Assembly: GCF_965204125.1 (NCBI RefSeq) | Contig: NZ_OZ241968.1 | Location: 2,108,001 to 2,172,000 of the forward strand | From: Poriferisodalis sp965204125 | Lineage (GTDB): Bacteria; Actinomycetota; Acidimicrobiia; Acidimicrobiales; Poriferisodalaceae | Length of the DNA: 64,000 nucleotides | Direction: 5' to 3' | Part shown: positions 42,186-51,458 of the stretch, one piece after another | How positions within the stretch are numbered: the stretch's first letter is position 1 | Layout of the letters: the number at the start of each line of letters is the position of its first letter | Position numbers and translations under genes: made by a program | Notes under the pieces: model-generated | Seen by the model: only the letters and a program-made list of their open reading frames with translations | Database searches by the model: none | What the model was told of the DNA's origin: nothing

Positions 42186-44560
42186 GGGAGGGCGCCGCTC
42201 CCGGCGAGACCGGTGCGGTCATCGAGCTGGAGATGCCGCCAGCCACGGCGGGCGGTACTGGCCAATCGCCGCCGCGTGCCGACGGTCCTGCCAAGGTCGC
42301 CGGGCTGGCCGGCTACCCGGCGGACCGCATTCCCGCCGATGCGCTGTGGGCCTTCGCAGTGTTCACCGACCAGCCCCATGCCCGGCTGCGACACCTCGAC
42401 CTCAGTCCCGCCGAACAGTCACCGGGCGTCGTCGCGGTGCTCGGCTCTGCCGACGTGCCCTGCAACGAGTATGGGTTGACCAAGTTCGACCAGCCCGTCT
42501 TCATCGGTCTCGACCACACGGGCCGAAGTCCAGTGCCCTGCGACGTGTCTCGCTGGGAGGCCGACCACTTGGCGCTGATCGTCGCCGAGAGCCTCGACCA
42601 AGCGCGTGCCGCCGCGACCGCCATCGAGGTCGAGTGGGAGCCGCTGCCGGTCGTGGCCGACCTGGATGCGGCGCTGGCGCCCGACGCGCCGCTCGTGCAC
42701 CCCTACGAGGGCATCGGGTCCAACCTGTACGAATCGATGCGCACCCGCAAGGGCGACCTCGATGCCGGCTGGGCCGCCGCCGCCGTGACGGTCGAGGCCA
42801 CCTACGAGGTGCCCTACCAGGAACACGCCTACCTGCAGCCCGAAGCGGGCACGTCATGGGTGGACGCCGAGGGCATCGTCAATGTCGAGATCGCTGGCCA
42901 GTGGGTGCACGAGGACCGTGAGCAGATCGCCCACGCGCTCGACCTGCCCGAAGAGCACATCCGGGTGCGCTACCCGGCCATCGGCGGCGCCTTCGGCGGG
43001 CGCGAGGACACGTCGATGCAGATCATCCTGGCGCTGGCCGCCGCCCGGCTGGCCGAACGGGGCATCGACCGGCCGGTGGCCATGCAGTGGTCGCGTGAGG
43101 AGTCGATCGTCGGCCATCACAAGCGGCACCGTGGGCGCATCTGGGCCCGCTGGGGCGCCGACCGCGACGGCAAGATCACCGCAGCGCAAGCCGAAGCCTG
43201 GCTGGATGCGGGCGCCTACAACTACACCTCCAACAAGGTGATGGGCAACCTGCACCTGGGCCTCGGCGGGCCCTATGAGCTGCCCAACGCCGCCATCGAC
43301 ACCCATGTCGTGTACACCAACGCCACGCCCGGGGGAGCGTTCCGGGGCTTCGGCGCTCCGCAGGCGGCCTTTGCCGTGGAATGCCAGGTGAACAAGCTGG
43401 CCGAGGCACTGGGCATGGACCCCATCGACATCCGCCGTGTCAACACCCTGCGCGAGGGTTCGCCGAGCATCGCCCACACGCCGATGCCGGCCGGCGTGAC
43501 GATGCCCGAGGTGATCGAGGCCTGCGCCCACGCCGCAGCGCTACCGGCCCGCTCGGGCAGCGTCGACCCAGGCAGCGACGCTGGCAGTCCAGAGTCCGAC
43601 GACCAGATGCCCGACAAAGCGGCGTTGTTCAGCCCGTTCGTTTCGCTGCCGGCGCGGCCGTCGTCGCTGCGCCGCGGCCGCGGCTTCGCCTGCGCATTCA
43701 AGAACGTCGGGTTCTCCTTCGGCTTTCCCGAGCGCTGCGAGGCCACGATCGTGCTGCATGGCGAGCCAGACGACGAGCTGCCGGCATCGGTCGAGCTGGC
43801 CCACGCCGGTGCTGATGTCGGCCAGGGCGCGCATACCGCGTTCTTGCAGATGGCTGCCGAGGCGACCGGCGTCGACCCGTCCAGGGTCGTGGGGCGCTTC
43901 AGTGACACCGGTACGTCGGGCGACTCGGGGTCGGCGTCGGCGTCGCGTCTGACGTGGATGGCGGGCAACTCGATCCTGGGTGCCGCCGAGGAAGCCGAGA
44001 AGGCATGGCGCGAGGGCGCCCGGCCGGCCATCGGGCACTTCCGCTTCACGCCCCCGCCGACCACCGAGCTCGACCCCGAGACCGGCGAGGGCACCCCGAA
44101 CTTCACCTACGGCTATGTCGCCCAGCACGTCGAGCTGACCGTCGACATCGACACCGGCCACATCCGCATCGACCGGGTGATCAGCGCCAACGACGTGGGC
44201 CGGGCGATCAACCCGCGCTTCGTGGTCGGCCAGATCGAGGGCGCAGTGGCCCAAGCCCACGGCCACGTGCTCAGCGAGCATCTGCGCAGCCGGGACGGTC
44301 GCTTGCTGAACCCAAGGTTCAGCACCTACCTGATCCCGGGCATCGGCGACATTCCCGTCACAACGGAAAGCGTGGTGCTGGAGTTGGCCGACCCGCTGGG
44401 TCCCTTCGGTGCCCGCGGCATGGCCGAGATGGGCGTCATTCCCTACGCACCGGCCGTGGCCGCAGCGCTCGCTGACGCAACCGGTGTCTGGATGGACGAC
44501 TTCCCCCTGACGCCGGAGCGGGTCTGGGCGGCGCTCCGATCCGCCGGCGTCAACGGCTGA
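42182..44560 (+). CDS. Xanthine dehydrogenase/CO dehydrogenase-family molybdopterin-binding subunit (CoxL/XdhA type)
   Basis: Catalytic Mo subunit, 792 residues. The hammerhead domain is followed by GGAFGGREDTSMQ, GGAFRGFGAPQAAF and, near the C-terminus, GPFGARGMAEMG, where the Glu is the family's catalytic base. The CO dehydrogenase active loop with S-selanyl Cys (AYRCSFR) is absent; the corresponding segment reads GAFRGFG, so the substrate is more likely a purine, N-heterocycle or aldehyde than CO. An acidic low-complexity insert lies at ~455-480. The GTG start overlaps the FAD/Fe-S gene. No maturation gene (CoxF/XdhC-like) is in the window. Confidence 0.92.
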   Translation: MREGAAPGETGAVIELEMPPATAGGTGQSPPRADGPAKVAGLAGYPADRIPADALWAFAVFTDQPHARLRHLDLSPAEQSPGVVAVLGSADVPCNEYGLTKFDQPVFIGLDHTGRSPVPCDVSRWEADHLALIVAESLDQARAAATAIEVEWEPLPVVADLDAALAPDAPLVHPYEGIGSNLYESMRTRKGDLDAGWAAAAVTVEATYEVPYQEHAYLQPEAGTSWVDAEGIVNVEIAGQWVHEDREQIAHALDLPEEHIRVRYPAIGGAFGGREDTSMQIILALAAARLAERGIDRPVAMQWSREESIVGHHKRHRGRIWARWGADRDGKITAAQAEAWLDAGAYNYTSNKVMGNLHLGLGGPYELPNAAIDTHVVYTNATPGGAFRGFGAPQAAFAVECQVNKLAEALGMDPIDIRRVNTLREGSPSIAHTPMPAGVTMPEVIEACAHAAALPARSGSVDPGSDAGSPESDDQMPDKAALFSPFVSLPARPSSLRRGRGFACAFKNVGFSFGFPERCEATIVLHGEPDDELPASVELAHAGADVGQGAHTAFLQMAAEATGVDPSRVVGRFSDTGTSGDSGSASASRLTWMAGNSILGAAEEAEKAWREGARPAIGHFRFTPPPTTELDPETGEGTPNFTYGYVAQHVELTVDIDTGHIRIDRVISANDVGRAINPRFVVGQIEGAVAQAHGHVLSEHLRSRDGRLLNPRFSTYLIPGIGDIPVTTESVVLELADPLGPFGARGMAEMGVIPYAPAVAAALADATGVWMDDFPLTPERVWAALRSAGVNG

Positions 44561-44638
44561 CACCCCAGTCTCCGACGCTCCGACTCCGGCCCTGAAACTC
44601 ATCGGGGCGCCCGATTGCGCAGTCCTACACTCCCGAGC

Positions 44639-45685
44639 GTGGCAGCGAGACCACGCCCGGACGCGACCGAGCGCGTGATGGAGCTGATGATGTACCTGCT
44701 GGCTCGCGACGTGCCCCAGACGCGTGAGGAGATTTGGCGCGACACCGGGCTGTATGCGCCCGACGGCATTACCGACAAGCGCCAGCTGGACAGCGCACGC
44801 GCCTCGTTCGAGCGTGACAAGGCGCTGATCCGAAACCTCGGCGTACGGATCACCGAGGCGATCACCCACGACGGCGCCACCGCTTACACGATCCGGCGCC
44901 AGGACTACTTCCTGCCTGACCTGCAGTTGACCGCCGACGAGCAGCTCGCCTTGCGTTTCGCTGCCGCTCGGGTGGACATCGGCGAGACCTGGGATCTCGA
45001 AGCCGTCGCCAAGCTCACGAGCACCGAGACCGCTCCGGCCGGCGAGGGTGGGGCGGCAACGGGAGGCGGAGCGGAGGGTGAAGGCGCTGTCGGCGCGGAA
45101 AGCGGATCGCTGTCGGCGGACGTGGCGCTGGAGACGGCCGCCGCGCAGCAGACCGCCGGGTCGCTGCTGCCGAAGCTGGCCGCCGCGTCTGCCGAGCGAG
45201 CCGTGGTCCGTTTCGCGTATGGGGGGCGGCGTCGCGACGCGCAGCCGCTCGGCCTGCTGTGCCGGGCCGGCTATTGGTATCTGGCCGCACGCGAAGACGA
45301 CGTGGTGAAGACGTTCCGGGTGGATCGCATGGAGAGCGACGCGGAGGTGGGGGAGCGCGAGGCATTCGCCCGCGCCGATGTCGACGTCGCAGCGCTGCTG
45401 CCGAGCGAGCCGATGGAGATCGACTTCGGCGACGACTTCGAAGCCCGGGTGCGGATCGACGCCACCATGGCGCAGCAGCCCACGGCCGAACGAGGCCGCG
45501 TCGTCGAGCGGCATGACGACGGTTCGGTGACGGTGACGGTTCGAGTGCGCAACCGGGCCGCATTTCGGGTGTGGTTGCTGGACATGGGCCGCCACGCCGT
45601 CGTGGAATCGCCGACGGAGCTGGTAGGCGAGATCACGTCGTGGCTGCGAGAGTTGGCAGGCGAGGCTGGGGACGCAGACCGGTGA
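44639..45685 (+). CDS. WYL-domain transcriptional regulator, PafB-like
   Basis: 348 residues. An N-terminal winged-helix segment (ERVMELMMYLLARDVPQTREEIW) is followed by an intermediate region, a Gly/Ala/Glu-rich insertion (~130-165) and a WYL domain (RAGYWYLAAREDDVVKTFRVDRM, with YWYL in the WYL position). PafB-PafC act together as single-strand DNA-sensing activators of the LexA-independent DNA-damage response in actinobacteria. GTG 44639 is preferred; a TTG lies 24 bases upstream. The GTGA overlap with the next gene fits the usual pafBC pair. No proteasome genes are nearby. Confidence 0.85.
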   Translation: MAARPRPDATERVMELMMYLLARDVPQTREEIWRDTGLYAPDGITDKRQLDSARASFERDKALIRNLGVRITEAITHDGATAYTIRRQDYFLPDLQLTADEQLALRFAAARVDIGETWDLEAVAKLTSTETAPAGEGGAATGGGAEGEGAVGAESGSLSADVALETAAAQQTAGSLLPKLAAASAERAVVRFAYGGRRRDAQPLGLLCRAGYWYLAAREDDVVKTFRVDRMESDAEVGEREAFARADVDVAALLPSEPMEIDFGDDFEARVRIDATMAQQPTAERGRVVERHDDGSVTVTVRVRNRAAFRVWLLDMGRHAVVESPTELVGEITSWLRELAGEAGDADR

Positions 45686-46698
45686 GGGGGCCCAGCACAT
45701 CGGCGAAGATCGAGCGCCTGCTGGCCATCGTTCCGTGGGTGGTGGAGCGGGGCGGTGCCACGGTGGGCGACATCGCCGAGCGATTCGAGCTGCGGCCGAC
45801 CGCCGTGTACGACCTGCTGCTCGCGGCCATGTGCTACGAGGTGGCCGGCGCAAGCGCGTATGAGAATCTGGGCATCGTCGTGTTCGGCGGCGACGACGCC
45901 GCCGGCGAGGCGTGGGTGCATGTCGAGCCGGGAGCGATGCTGGACCGGCCGCTCAACCTGTCGGTGCCGCAGGCGTTCGGGATCCTGGTGGCCGGGCAGT
46001 CGGCGCTGGCCATGCGCGGCGCCGACCGCTCGGGTGCGCTGGCGACCGCGCTCGACAAGCTGCGTGCGGCGTACGGCGAGCGAGTACGGGTGTCGGTGGA
46101 GCTGCCGCTGCCGCGCTCTCTGCCGACGCTGCGGGAGGCCGTGCGCGCCGGCACCACCGTGAGCATCCACTACTACACGCCCAACACCGACGCCGTCAGC
46201 GAGCGTCGAGTGGACCCGCTGGACGTCTCGCTGGCCGACGGCCACTGGTACCTGCGGGGCTGGTGCCACCTGCGGCAGGACCTGCGCTCGTTCCGGGTCG
46301 ACCGCATCGAGGACTGCAGCGACACCGGCGAGCTGCATGGCCGTCCGGCCGAGCCCCGCGAGGCGTCAAGCAACTCGGCTGAGCCGCGCGAGGCGCCAGG
46401 CGATCCAGCCCAGCTTGGTGCCGTTGCGCCAGCCGAGTCCGACGAGACGACCGATGTGGTGCTGTCGATTCCCCGCAGCGACCTGTGGCAAGTGGAGGCA
46501 TACCCATCACGGGAGGTGCGCGACGACGGCGACCGGTGCATCGTGACGTACGCGATCCGCAGTCCGCTCGTGCTCAGCCAGATGCTGCTGCGCCTCGGCG
46601 CCGAGACGCACGTCGTGAACGCGGCGGAACTGCCGCCCGAACTGGCCGAGGCGGGCAGTGCCGCCGCTGCGTCGATCCTGGCGCTCTACGCGACCTGA
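45682..46698 (+). CDS. WYL-domain transcriptional regulator, PafC-like
   Basis: 338 residues from a GTG overlapping the first WYL gene. A winged-helix N-terminus (IERLLAIVPWVVERGGATVGDIAERF) leads to a WYL domain (ADGHWYLRGWCHLRQDLRSFRVDRIEDC) and a C-terminal WCX-like segment. Between WYL and C-terminus lies a short tandem AEPREA repeat (AEPREASSNSAEPREAPG), a likely flexible insertion. It probably works as a heterodimer with the upstream protein. Confidence 0.86.
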   Translation: MRGPSTSAKIERLLAIVPWVVERGGATVGDIAERFELRPTAVYDLLLAAMCYEVAGASAYENLGIVVFGGDDAAGEAWVHVEPGAMLDRPLNLSVPQAFGILVAGQSALAMRGADRSGALATALDKLRAAYGERVRVSVELPLPRSLPTLREAVRAGTTVSIHYYTPNTDAVSERRVDPLDVSLADGHWYLRGWCHLRQDLRSFRVDRIEDCSDTGELHGRPAEPREASSNSAEPREAPGDPAQLGAVAPAESDETTDVVLSIPRSDLWQVEAYPSREVRDDGDRCIVTYAIRSPLVLSQMLLRLGAETHVVNAAELPPELAEAGSAAAASILALYAT

Positions 46699-46708
46699 CG
46701 CCGCCGGC

Positions 46709-47515
46709 TCAGTCGACCAGATCCACGACCAGCCCGTAGTGGTCGGAAGGCACCACGCCGTCCACCGACTCAGTGCCGAGCAGCCGAACGCTCGTGATGT
46801 TGCCCCCCGGAACCGGGCGCGGTGTCGACACGAACACGTAATCGATGCGCCGATTCGGCCACATGGCTTGGTGCAGGTAGGGGTTCTGGCCGCTCCATGT
46901 GAAGCCTGGGCCGTCGCCCGCCTGCGCCCACGCGTCGCTCCAGACCAGCCCGGAGACTGGCGGCGGGCGTTCGCCGGTCAGCAACCGGATCTCCTCGGAG
47001 CTCGGGACGGCGTTGAAGTCGCCTGCCATCACGATCGGGAACCCCTCGGGATCGTGATGGGGCGCTGCCAACTCGCACAGCGTGGCCACCTGTGCCTGGC
47101 GGATCTCGCTGAGATGGAAGCGGTGCTCGAGGTGCGTGCAGATGACCGTCATCTCGCCGTCGCCGCGGGCGATCCGGGCCACGACTGCCGTCCGGTGCCC
47201 AGACTGCTGGCCCTCGGGCGACGCGGGGTCGCCGACCGCCAGCGAGTGGGAGCTGGATTCGATGATCGCTGTGCGGCTCAGAATCGCGTTGCTGAACGAC
47301 AGTCCTCGCCGCCCGAAGCGCGGGTGGTGTGCCACGTTCATGCCCAGCGTCTCGCCGAGCAGGTCGGCCTGGTTCGCGCCGTCACGCTCGGCCCAGATCT
47401 CCTGGCAGCACACGATGTCGGCGTCGAGTGCGGCGAGGGTGGCGGCGATGGCCCCGTGGCGGGCCTCCCAGTTGTCGCCGAAGCGCCACCACAGGTTCCA
47501 GGTCACGATGCGCAC
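46709..47515 (-). CDS. Endonuclease/exonuclease/phosphatase (EEP) family protein
   Basis: 268 residues from GTG 47513-47515. The metal-dependent EEP fold is shown by VRIVTWNLWW (Asn of motif I), CCQEIW (catalytic Glu), VICTHLEHR, AGDFNAVPSS (D and N of the core) and the terminal PSDHYGLVVDL (SDH). The family includes exonuclease III-like nucleases and phosphatases; the lack of a DNA-binding insertion and the small size make a phosphodiesterase or phosphatase role equally possible. It is divergent from the AlaX gene across 77 bp. Confidence 0.88.
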   Translation of the reverse strand: MRIVTWNLWWRFGDNWEARHGAIAATLAALDADIVCCQEIWAERDGANQADLLGETLGMNVAHHPRFGRRGLSFSNAILSRTAIIESSSHSLAVGDPASPEGQQSGHRTAVVARIARGDGEMTVICTHLEHRFHLSEIRQAQVATLCELAAPHHDPEGFPIVMAGDFNAVPSSEEIRLLTGERPPPVSGLVWSDAWAQAGDGPGFTWSGQNPYLHQAMWPNRRIDYVFVSTPRPVPGGNITSVRLLGTESVDGVVPSDHYGLVVDLVD

Positions 47516-47592
47516 GGCGTCACCGTAACGGCCGCCGCCACGGTCGGGCCGACTGAACGGTGCCGGGGTCTGGCGGCGTATCGTCTGCGCCG

Positions 47593-48336
47593 ATGACTGC
47601 CGCATTGAACGCCGAACAGGCCACCGACCAGATCTACCTGCGCGACGCGTACCAGCAGAGCGCCGAGGCGACCGTGGTCGCCGTGCGAGACGACGCCGTA
47701 GCGCTTGATCAAACCGTCTTCTACGCCACCGGCGGCGGCCAGCCCCACGACACCGGCACGCTCGCCGATCAGGGCGGCAACACCTGGCAGGTGCACAACG
47801 TCCGCAAGGAAGGTGACCTCATCTGGCACTGGGTCGACGGCCAGCCTCCGCCGGAGGGAACCGCAGTCACCGGCACGGTCGACTGGGAGCGCCGCCTGCG
47901 GCTCATGCGCACGCACACCGCTCTGCATATCTTGTGCGGGGTCATCTGGAACGAGTGGGGCGTGCTGGTGACCGGCGGGAACATGGAACCGCTGGCCGCG
48001 CGCATGGACTTCGAGTTCAGCCCGCTGCCCGAGGGCTTCGCGACGCGGGTCACCGAGCTGGTGAACGCCGAGATCGCCGCGGATCGGCCCATCGCGGTGA
48101 GCTTCCTGGAACGCTCAGTGGCGCTGGCCGATCCCGAACTGATCCGCACGAAGGTCAACCTGATCCCCGAGTGGGTGACTGACATACGGGTGGTGGACAT
48201 CGTGGGGCTCGACCGCCAAGCCGACGGGGGCACCCATGTGGCGTCCACGGGCGCCGTGGGCCGCTTCGAGATCACCAAGACTGAATCGAAGGGCAAGGGC
48301 AACAAGCGCGTCCGCATGGTGCTCCACGACGCTTAG
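47593..48336 (+). CDS. Alanyl-tRNA editing protein AlaX
   Basis: Free-standing homologue of the AlaRS editing domain that hydrolyses mischarged Ser-tRNA(Ala) or Gly-tRNA(Ala). 247 residues, of AlaX-M type. FYATGGGQPHDTGTL (glycine-rich motif) is near the N-terminus, RTHTALHIL supplies the HxxxH zinc ligands and DGGTHVAST gives the third His. The Cys of the CxxxH motif in AlaRS is Asp here, as in a subgroup. The ATG at 47593 is preferred to an upstream start. Confidence 0.9.
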   Translation: MTAALNAEQATDQIYLRDAYQQSAEATVVAVRDDAVALDQTVFYATGGGQPHDTGTLADQGGNTWQVHNVRKEGDLIWHWVDGQPPPEGTAVTGTVDWERRLRLMRTHTALHILCGVIWNEWGVLVTGGNMEPLAARMDFEFSPLPEGFATRVTELVNAEIAADRPIAVSFLERSVALADPELIRTKVNLIPEWVTDIRVVDIVGLDRQADGGTHVASTGAVGRFEITKTESKGKGNKRVRMVLHDA

Positions 48337-48385
48337 CGGCTGCCCGCTCTTGGCGAGCGCGCGTCTGTTCGGTACCTTGGAACAA

Positions 48386-49942
48386 ATGACTCCCCGGGAG
48401 CCGCTGGGCGCAACGCGCCTGGCCACGCCCTCCGCTCGCCGCACGGCGACGTCGCGATTCGGCGCTTCCCGACGCGAGGGCCACGATGCGTCGGCCTTCT
48501 ACGCCCGCTTCACCCCGCCCGTCCTGTCCGATGACGACACGGTGGCTCGCGGGCCTGACTTCGATGCCGAGCTTGCTGAGCGCATCGGCGACGGCTGCTT
48601 CTGCGGCGACGCCCGGCAGATGACAGCGCTTCCAGATGCCTCTGTGGCGCTGGTGGTCACCTCACCGCCGTACTTCGTCGGCAAGTCGTACGAAGATGCC
48701 ATCGCCGCCGGCACCGACAGCCGCATCCCCACCAGCTATTTCGACTACCTCGACATGCTGCGCGACGTGTTCGCCGAGTGCGTGCGGGTGCTTGAGCCGG
48801 GTGGACGCATGGCCGTCAACGTGGCGAACCTCGGCCGCAAGCCCTACCGCAGTCTGTCCGGCGACGTGGCCCGGATCTTCGAGGAGCTCGGCCTGCTGCT
48901 GCGTGGCGAGATCGTGTGGCAGAAGAGCAAGGGCTCGAGCGGGTCGTGCGCGTGGGGATCGTTCCGCAGCCCGTCCAACCCGACCCTGCGTGACACCACG
49001 GAGCGCATCGTGATCGCCAGCAAGGGCCGCTTCGATCGGGCGCGCTCGGCCGCTCAGCGCGAGGAGGAGGGACTGCCGCACCGCAGCAGCCTGTCCACCG
49101 ATGAGTTCATGGAAGCCACGCTCGACGTGTGGGACATGGGGCCCGAGAGCGCGCAGCGGGTGCGGCACCCGGCGCCGTTCCCGCTGGAGCTGCCCCGGCG
49201 CCTGATCGACCTGTACACCTACGAGGACGACCTGGTGCTCGACCCGTTCATGGGCTCGGGCACCACGCTGGTGGCGAGCGTGCTGTGCGGCAGGCGGCCG
49301 GTGGGCTACGACCTGAACCCCGATTACGTGGACTTGGCCCGCGCACGCGTCGCTGCGGCAGCCTCGGCTCCGCCCGACACGCCACCCAACAGCAATCAGC
49401 CACCGTTGTTCGAGTTGAGCACTGCCGCGCCGAAGGCAATTGCGGACGCGATGACAGCCGACGCGTTTGTACGTCAAGCGGTGGATGCCGGTCGCAAGGC
49501 TCACGACATCGCCGGCGAACTGCTCGAAGGAGCGGGATTCGAGATCGTGCGCAGCCCCGCCACGGTGCGCGGTTCTGGTGTGAAGTTCAGCTTCCTGGTG
49601 GCCGACCGTGCGAAAGGCGAATGGTGGGTTGACGTGGCGGGAGCGTTCACCACGGTGCGCCCGGGACTGCTGCGCGCCGAAACGCTGTGGAAGGCACTCG
49701 GGCGCGCATCCGTGCTGGCCTCGGCCCAGCCCGGCGCACGCTTGCTGCTGCTGACGCCGCACCTGCCCCGTGTGGGTGCCGAGGGCGACCGTGCGCTGCG
49801 CACGCTCGGACCAACTGCGGTCTTCGACGTCATCGAGCTGTTCGACGAGGCTGACGTGGCCAGGCTCGCGAGCTATGCCGATGGAACTGCGACCCTGCTC
49901 GCCGGCTTCTGGGACGACGGCGAGATTGACACCGCGCCCTAG
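48386..49942 (+). CDS. DNA methyltransferase with additional C-terminal domain
   Basis: 518 residues. TSPPY at 92-96 (motif IV) precedes DPFMGSGTT at 286-294 (motif I), the order of beta-class N4-cytosine/N6-adenine methyltransferases. After an Ala/Pro linker (~325-345) a further domain (~356-505) follows, containing GFEIVRSP, KFSFLVADRAKGEWWVDVAG and an alternating hydrophobic strand pattern. That pattern could be a restriction-like or DNA-recognition fold, but no clear PD-(D/E)xK triad can be assigned by eye. There is no neighbouring restriction gene. It may be an orphan regulatory methyltransferase or a single-chain system. Confidence 0.85.
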   Translation: MTPREPLGATRLATPSARRTATSRFGASRREGHDASAFYARFTPPVLSDDDTVARGPDFDAELAERIGDGCFCGDARQMTALPDASVALVVTSPPYFVGKSYEDAIAAGTDSRIPTSYFDYLDMLRDVFAECVRVLEPGGRMAVNVANLGRKPYRSLSGDVARIFEELGLLLRGEIVWQKSKGSSGSCAWGSFRSPSNPTLRDTTERIVIASKGRFDRARSAAQREEEGLPHRSSLSTDEFMEATLDVWDMGPESAQRVRHPAPFPLELPRRLIDLYTYEDDLVLDPFMGSGTTLVASVLCGRRPVGYDLNPDYVDLARARVAAAASAPPDTPPNSNQPPLFELSTAAPKAIADAMTADAFVRQAVDAGRKAHDIAGELLEGAGFEIVRSPATVRGSGVKFSFLVADRAKGEWWVDVAGAFTTVRPGLLRAETLWKALGRASVLASAQPGARLLLLTPHLPRVGAEGDRALRTLGPTAVFDVIELFDEADVARLASYADGTATLLAGFWDDGEIDTAP

Positions 49943-49948
49943 CGAAGC

Positions 49949-50692
49949 TCAGACGCTGTCGATGCGCTTGAACAGCTCTGCGTAGGCGAGCCCGGCCTGT
50001 TGGCCGCTGGCCGCTGCCACTGCATCCACCCAGTCGGCAAAGCGCTGTACTTGGTTGGGATCGTCAGGATCGGTGATGTCGTGGGTGGTCACGAATTGGG
50101 TGCGGTGGCAGAGCAGCGCAGCGGTCTTGGCCGCAGTCCAGCCCTCGACGTTCTCCGCGTGGTCGGGCTCGTCGGCTTCGAACAGAAGCAGCTCGTCGGG
50201 GCGGTGCGGCGGCAGGCCCTGCTCAGGGAAGAAGAACGGGTCGCGTGCTGCTACCACGCCCTCGACTGCCAGCAGTCCGGCGTGGCGATGATCGGGATGG
50301 AGCCGGTAGCGCTTCCAGGGGTCGTGGCCCAGAATCACGGCGGGCCGAAGCTCCCGGATGACCTGCGCGAGCTGCGCACGGGTCGCGAGGTCGCTGTCGA
50401 GCTCGCCGTCGACGTGGCCGCCGAAGCGCACCTCGCCCGTGGCGCCCAATGCTGCGGCGGCGGCCCGCTGCTCGTCCTGGCGGGTTCGCACCAGCGCTGT
50501 CTGGTCGCACTCAGGGTCCCACGTGCCCTTCGAACCGTCAGTGCAGATGAAGTGGTGCACGATGGCGCCGGCAGCCGCCCACTTGGCCAGCGTCGCTCCG
50601 CAATCGAACTCGGCATCATCAGGGTGCGCGGCAATCACCAGTGCCGACGCCGGCACCGCCAAGTCAATCGAGAAGCCGGTGTCAGCGGTCAT
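49949..50692 (-). CDS. PIG-L family (LmbE-like) deacetylase
   Basis: 247 residues. AAHPDDAEFDCGAT near residues 21-34 carries the zinc-binding HPDD motif, and HPDHRHAG in mid-protein gives the second HxxH. Family members deacetylate GlcNAc-containing small molecules, including mycothiol and bacillithiol precursors. Its ATG overlaps the fbiD stop as TGATG, so it is translated behind fbiD. The true substrate is unknown. Confidence 0.88.
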   Translation of the reverse strand: MTADTGFSIDLAVPASALVIAAHPDDAEFDCGATLAKWAAAGAIVHHFICTDGSKGTWDPECDQTALVRTRQDEQRAAAAALGATGEVRFGGHVDGELDSDLATRAQLAQVIRELRPAVILGHDPWKRYRLHPDHRHAGLLAVEGVVAARDPFFFPEQGLPPHRPDELLLFEADEPDHAENVEGWTAAKTAALLCHRTQFVTTHDITDPDDPNQVQRFADWVDAVAAASGQQAGLAYAELFKRIDSV

Positions 50693-51345
50693 CGCTGGTC
50701 GTCGGCATCGGCGAGGTATGCCGCGAGATCGTCGGGTGTGTCGATGTCGAATTCCAGCGCTGCGACCCGCCGTACCTGCAAGTCGAGCCCGCAGCGCCGC
50801 GCTTCGTCGCAATGAGCACTGAACGAGTCAGGCCCGTAGTGAAGCTCGAAGCCGGTGCCCAACGGCAGCGCCATCACGTTGGTGCCGTCGAGGTGCCGGT
50901 CGGGCACGATCGTCACAGCGCCCGGCTCGGCCAGTCCTTCGAGGGTTTCGGCCCGGGGCAGATCACCGTGGGCGATCACGACGTGCTGCGGCCAGCGGCC
51001 ATCGGATGCGGCGTCGCTGCCGGTCGAGTGTCGCCAGGGCGGTGATTCGTCTGGCGTTGCGGCCGACAATCGCTCGAGGGCAGCTGTGAGGGCGCCATTC
51101 AGTCCCCGCACTTCAATGCGGAGCGGATGGGCCCCCACTGAATGAGCCCATTCGGCCACCTCGTCGTTGTCGCACACCACGAGCGCTGGCATGCCACCGG
51201 CGGCTTGCACGACCCGCGAGGCCATGGAACGAGCCAACTCGGCCCGCTCACCGGCAGGAAGCTGCGGGGCGAGCCGGCCCTTGGCCAGCTCGAAGTCCTT
51301 CACGGGGATCAGCACCACCGCTTCGATGTCGCCGCGATCAGTCAC
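50689..51345 (-). CDS. fbiD: 2-phospho-L-lactate/phosphoenolpyruvate guanylyltransferase (FbiD/CofC)
   Basis: Forms the GDP- or EPPG-type intermediate that starts side-chain assembly of cofactor F420. 218 residues from GTG 51343-51345. It begins VVLIPVKDFELAKGRLAP, the nucleotide-binding start typical of CofC, and contains VVIAHGDLPR with the metal-binding Asp, VTIVPDRHLDGTNVMALP and a terminal FDIDTPDDL. An acidic/polar insert lies near 108-125. F420 would serve the LLM oxidoreductase at 61877-62728. It is coupled to the PIG-L gene. Confidence 0.92.
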   Translation of the reverse strand: MTDRGDIEAVVLIPVKDFELAKGRLAPQLPAGERAELARSMASRVVQAAGGMPALVVCDNDEVAEWAHSVGAHPLRIEVRGLNGALTAALERLSAATPDESPPWRHSTGSDAASDGRWPQHVVIAHGDLPRAETLEGLAEPGAVTIVPDRHLDGTNVMALPLGTGFELHYGPDSFSAHCDEARRCGLDLQVRRVAALEFDIDTPDDLAAYLADADDQR

Positions 51346-51458
51346 CCGCGGCGAGTGTATGGGCACGCTTGGATCTGACGGCAGGGCAGGTGCCGGCAAC
51401 AGGCTGCGTCGTCCGACGACGGATCCGGCTCGGCCGGCGGGCCCCGGTTTGCTAGGAC

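Noticed and set aside
42182..44560. Aerobic CO dehydrogenase large subunit.
   Set aside because: The AYRCSFR active loop of true CoxL is missing; only the wider family can be claimed.
43541..45853. A ~770-codon minus-strand frame opposite the molybdenum subunit and the WYL gene.
   Set aside because: Arg/His/Gly-rich translation with no domain, fully antisense to conserved genes.
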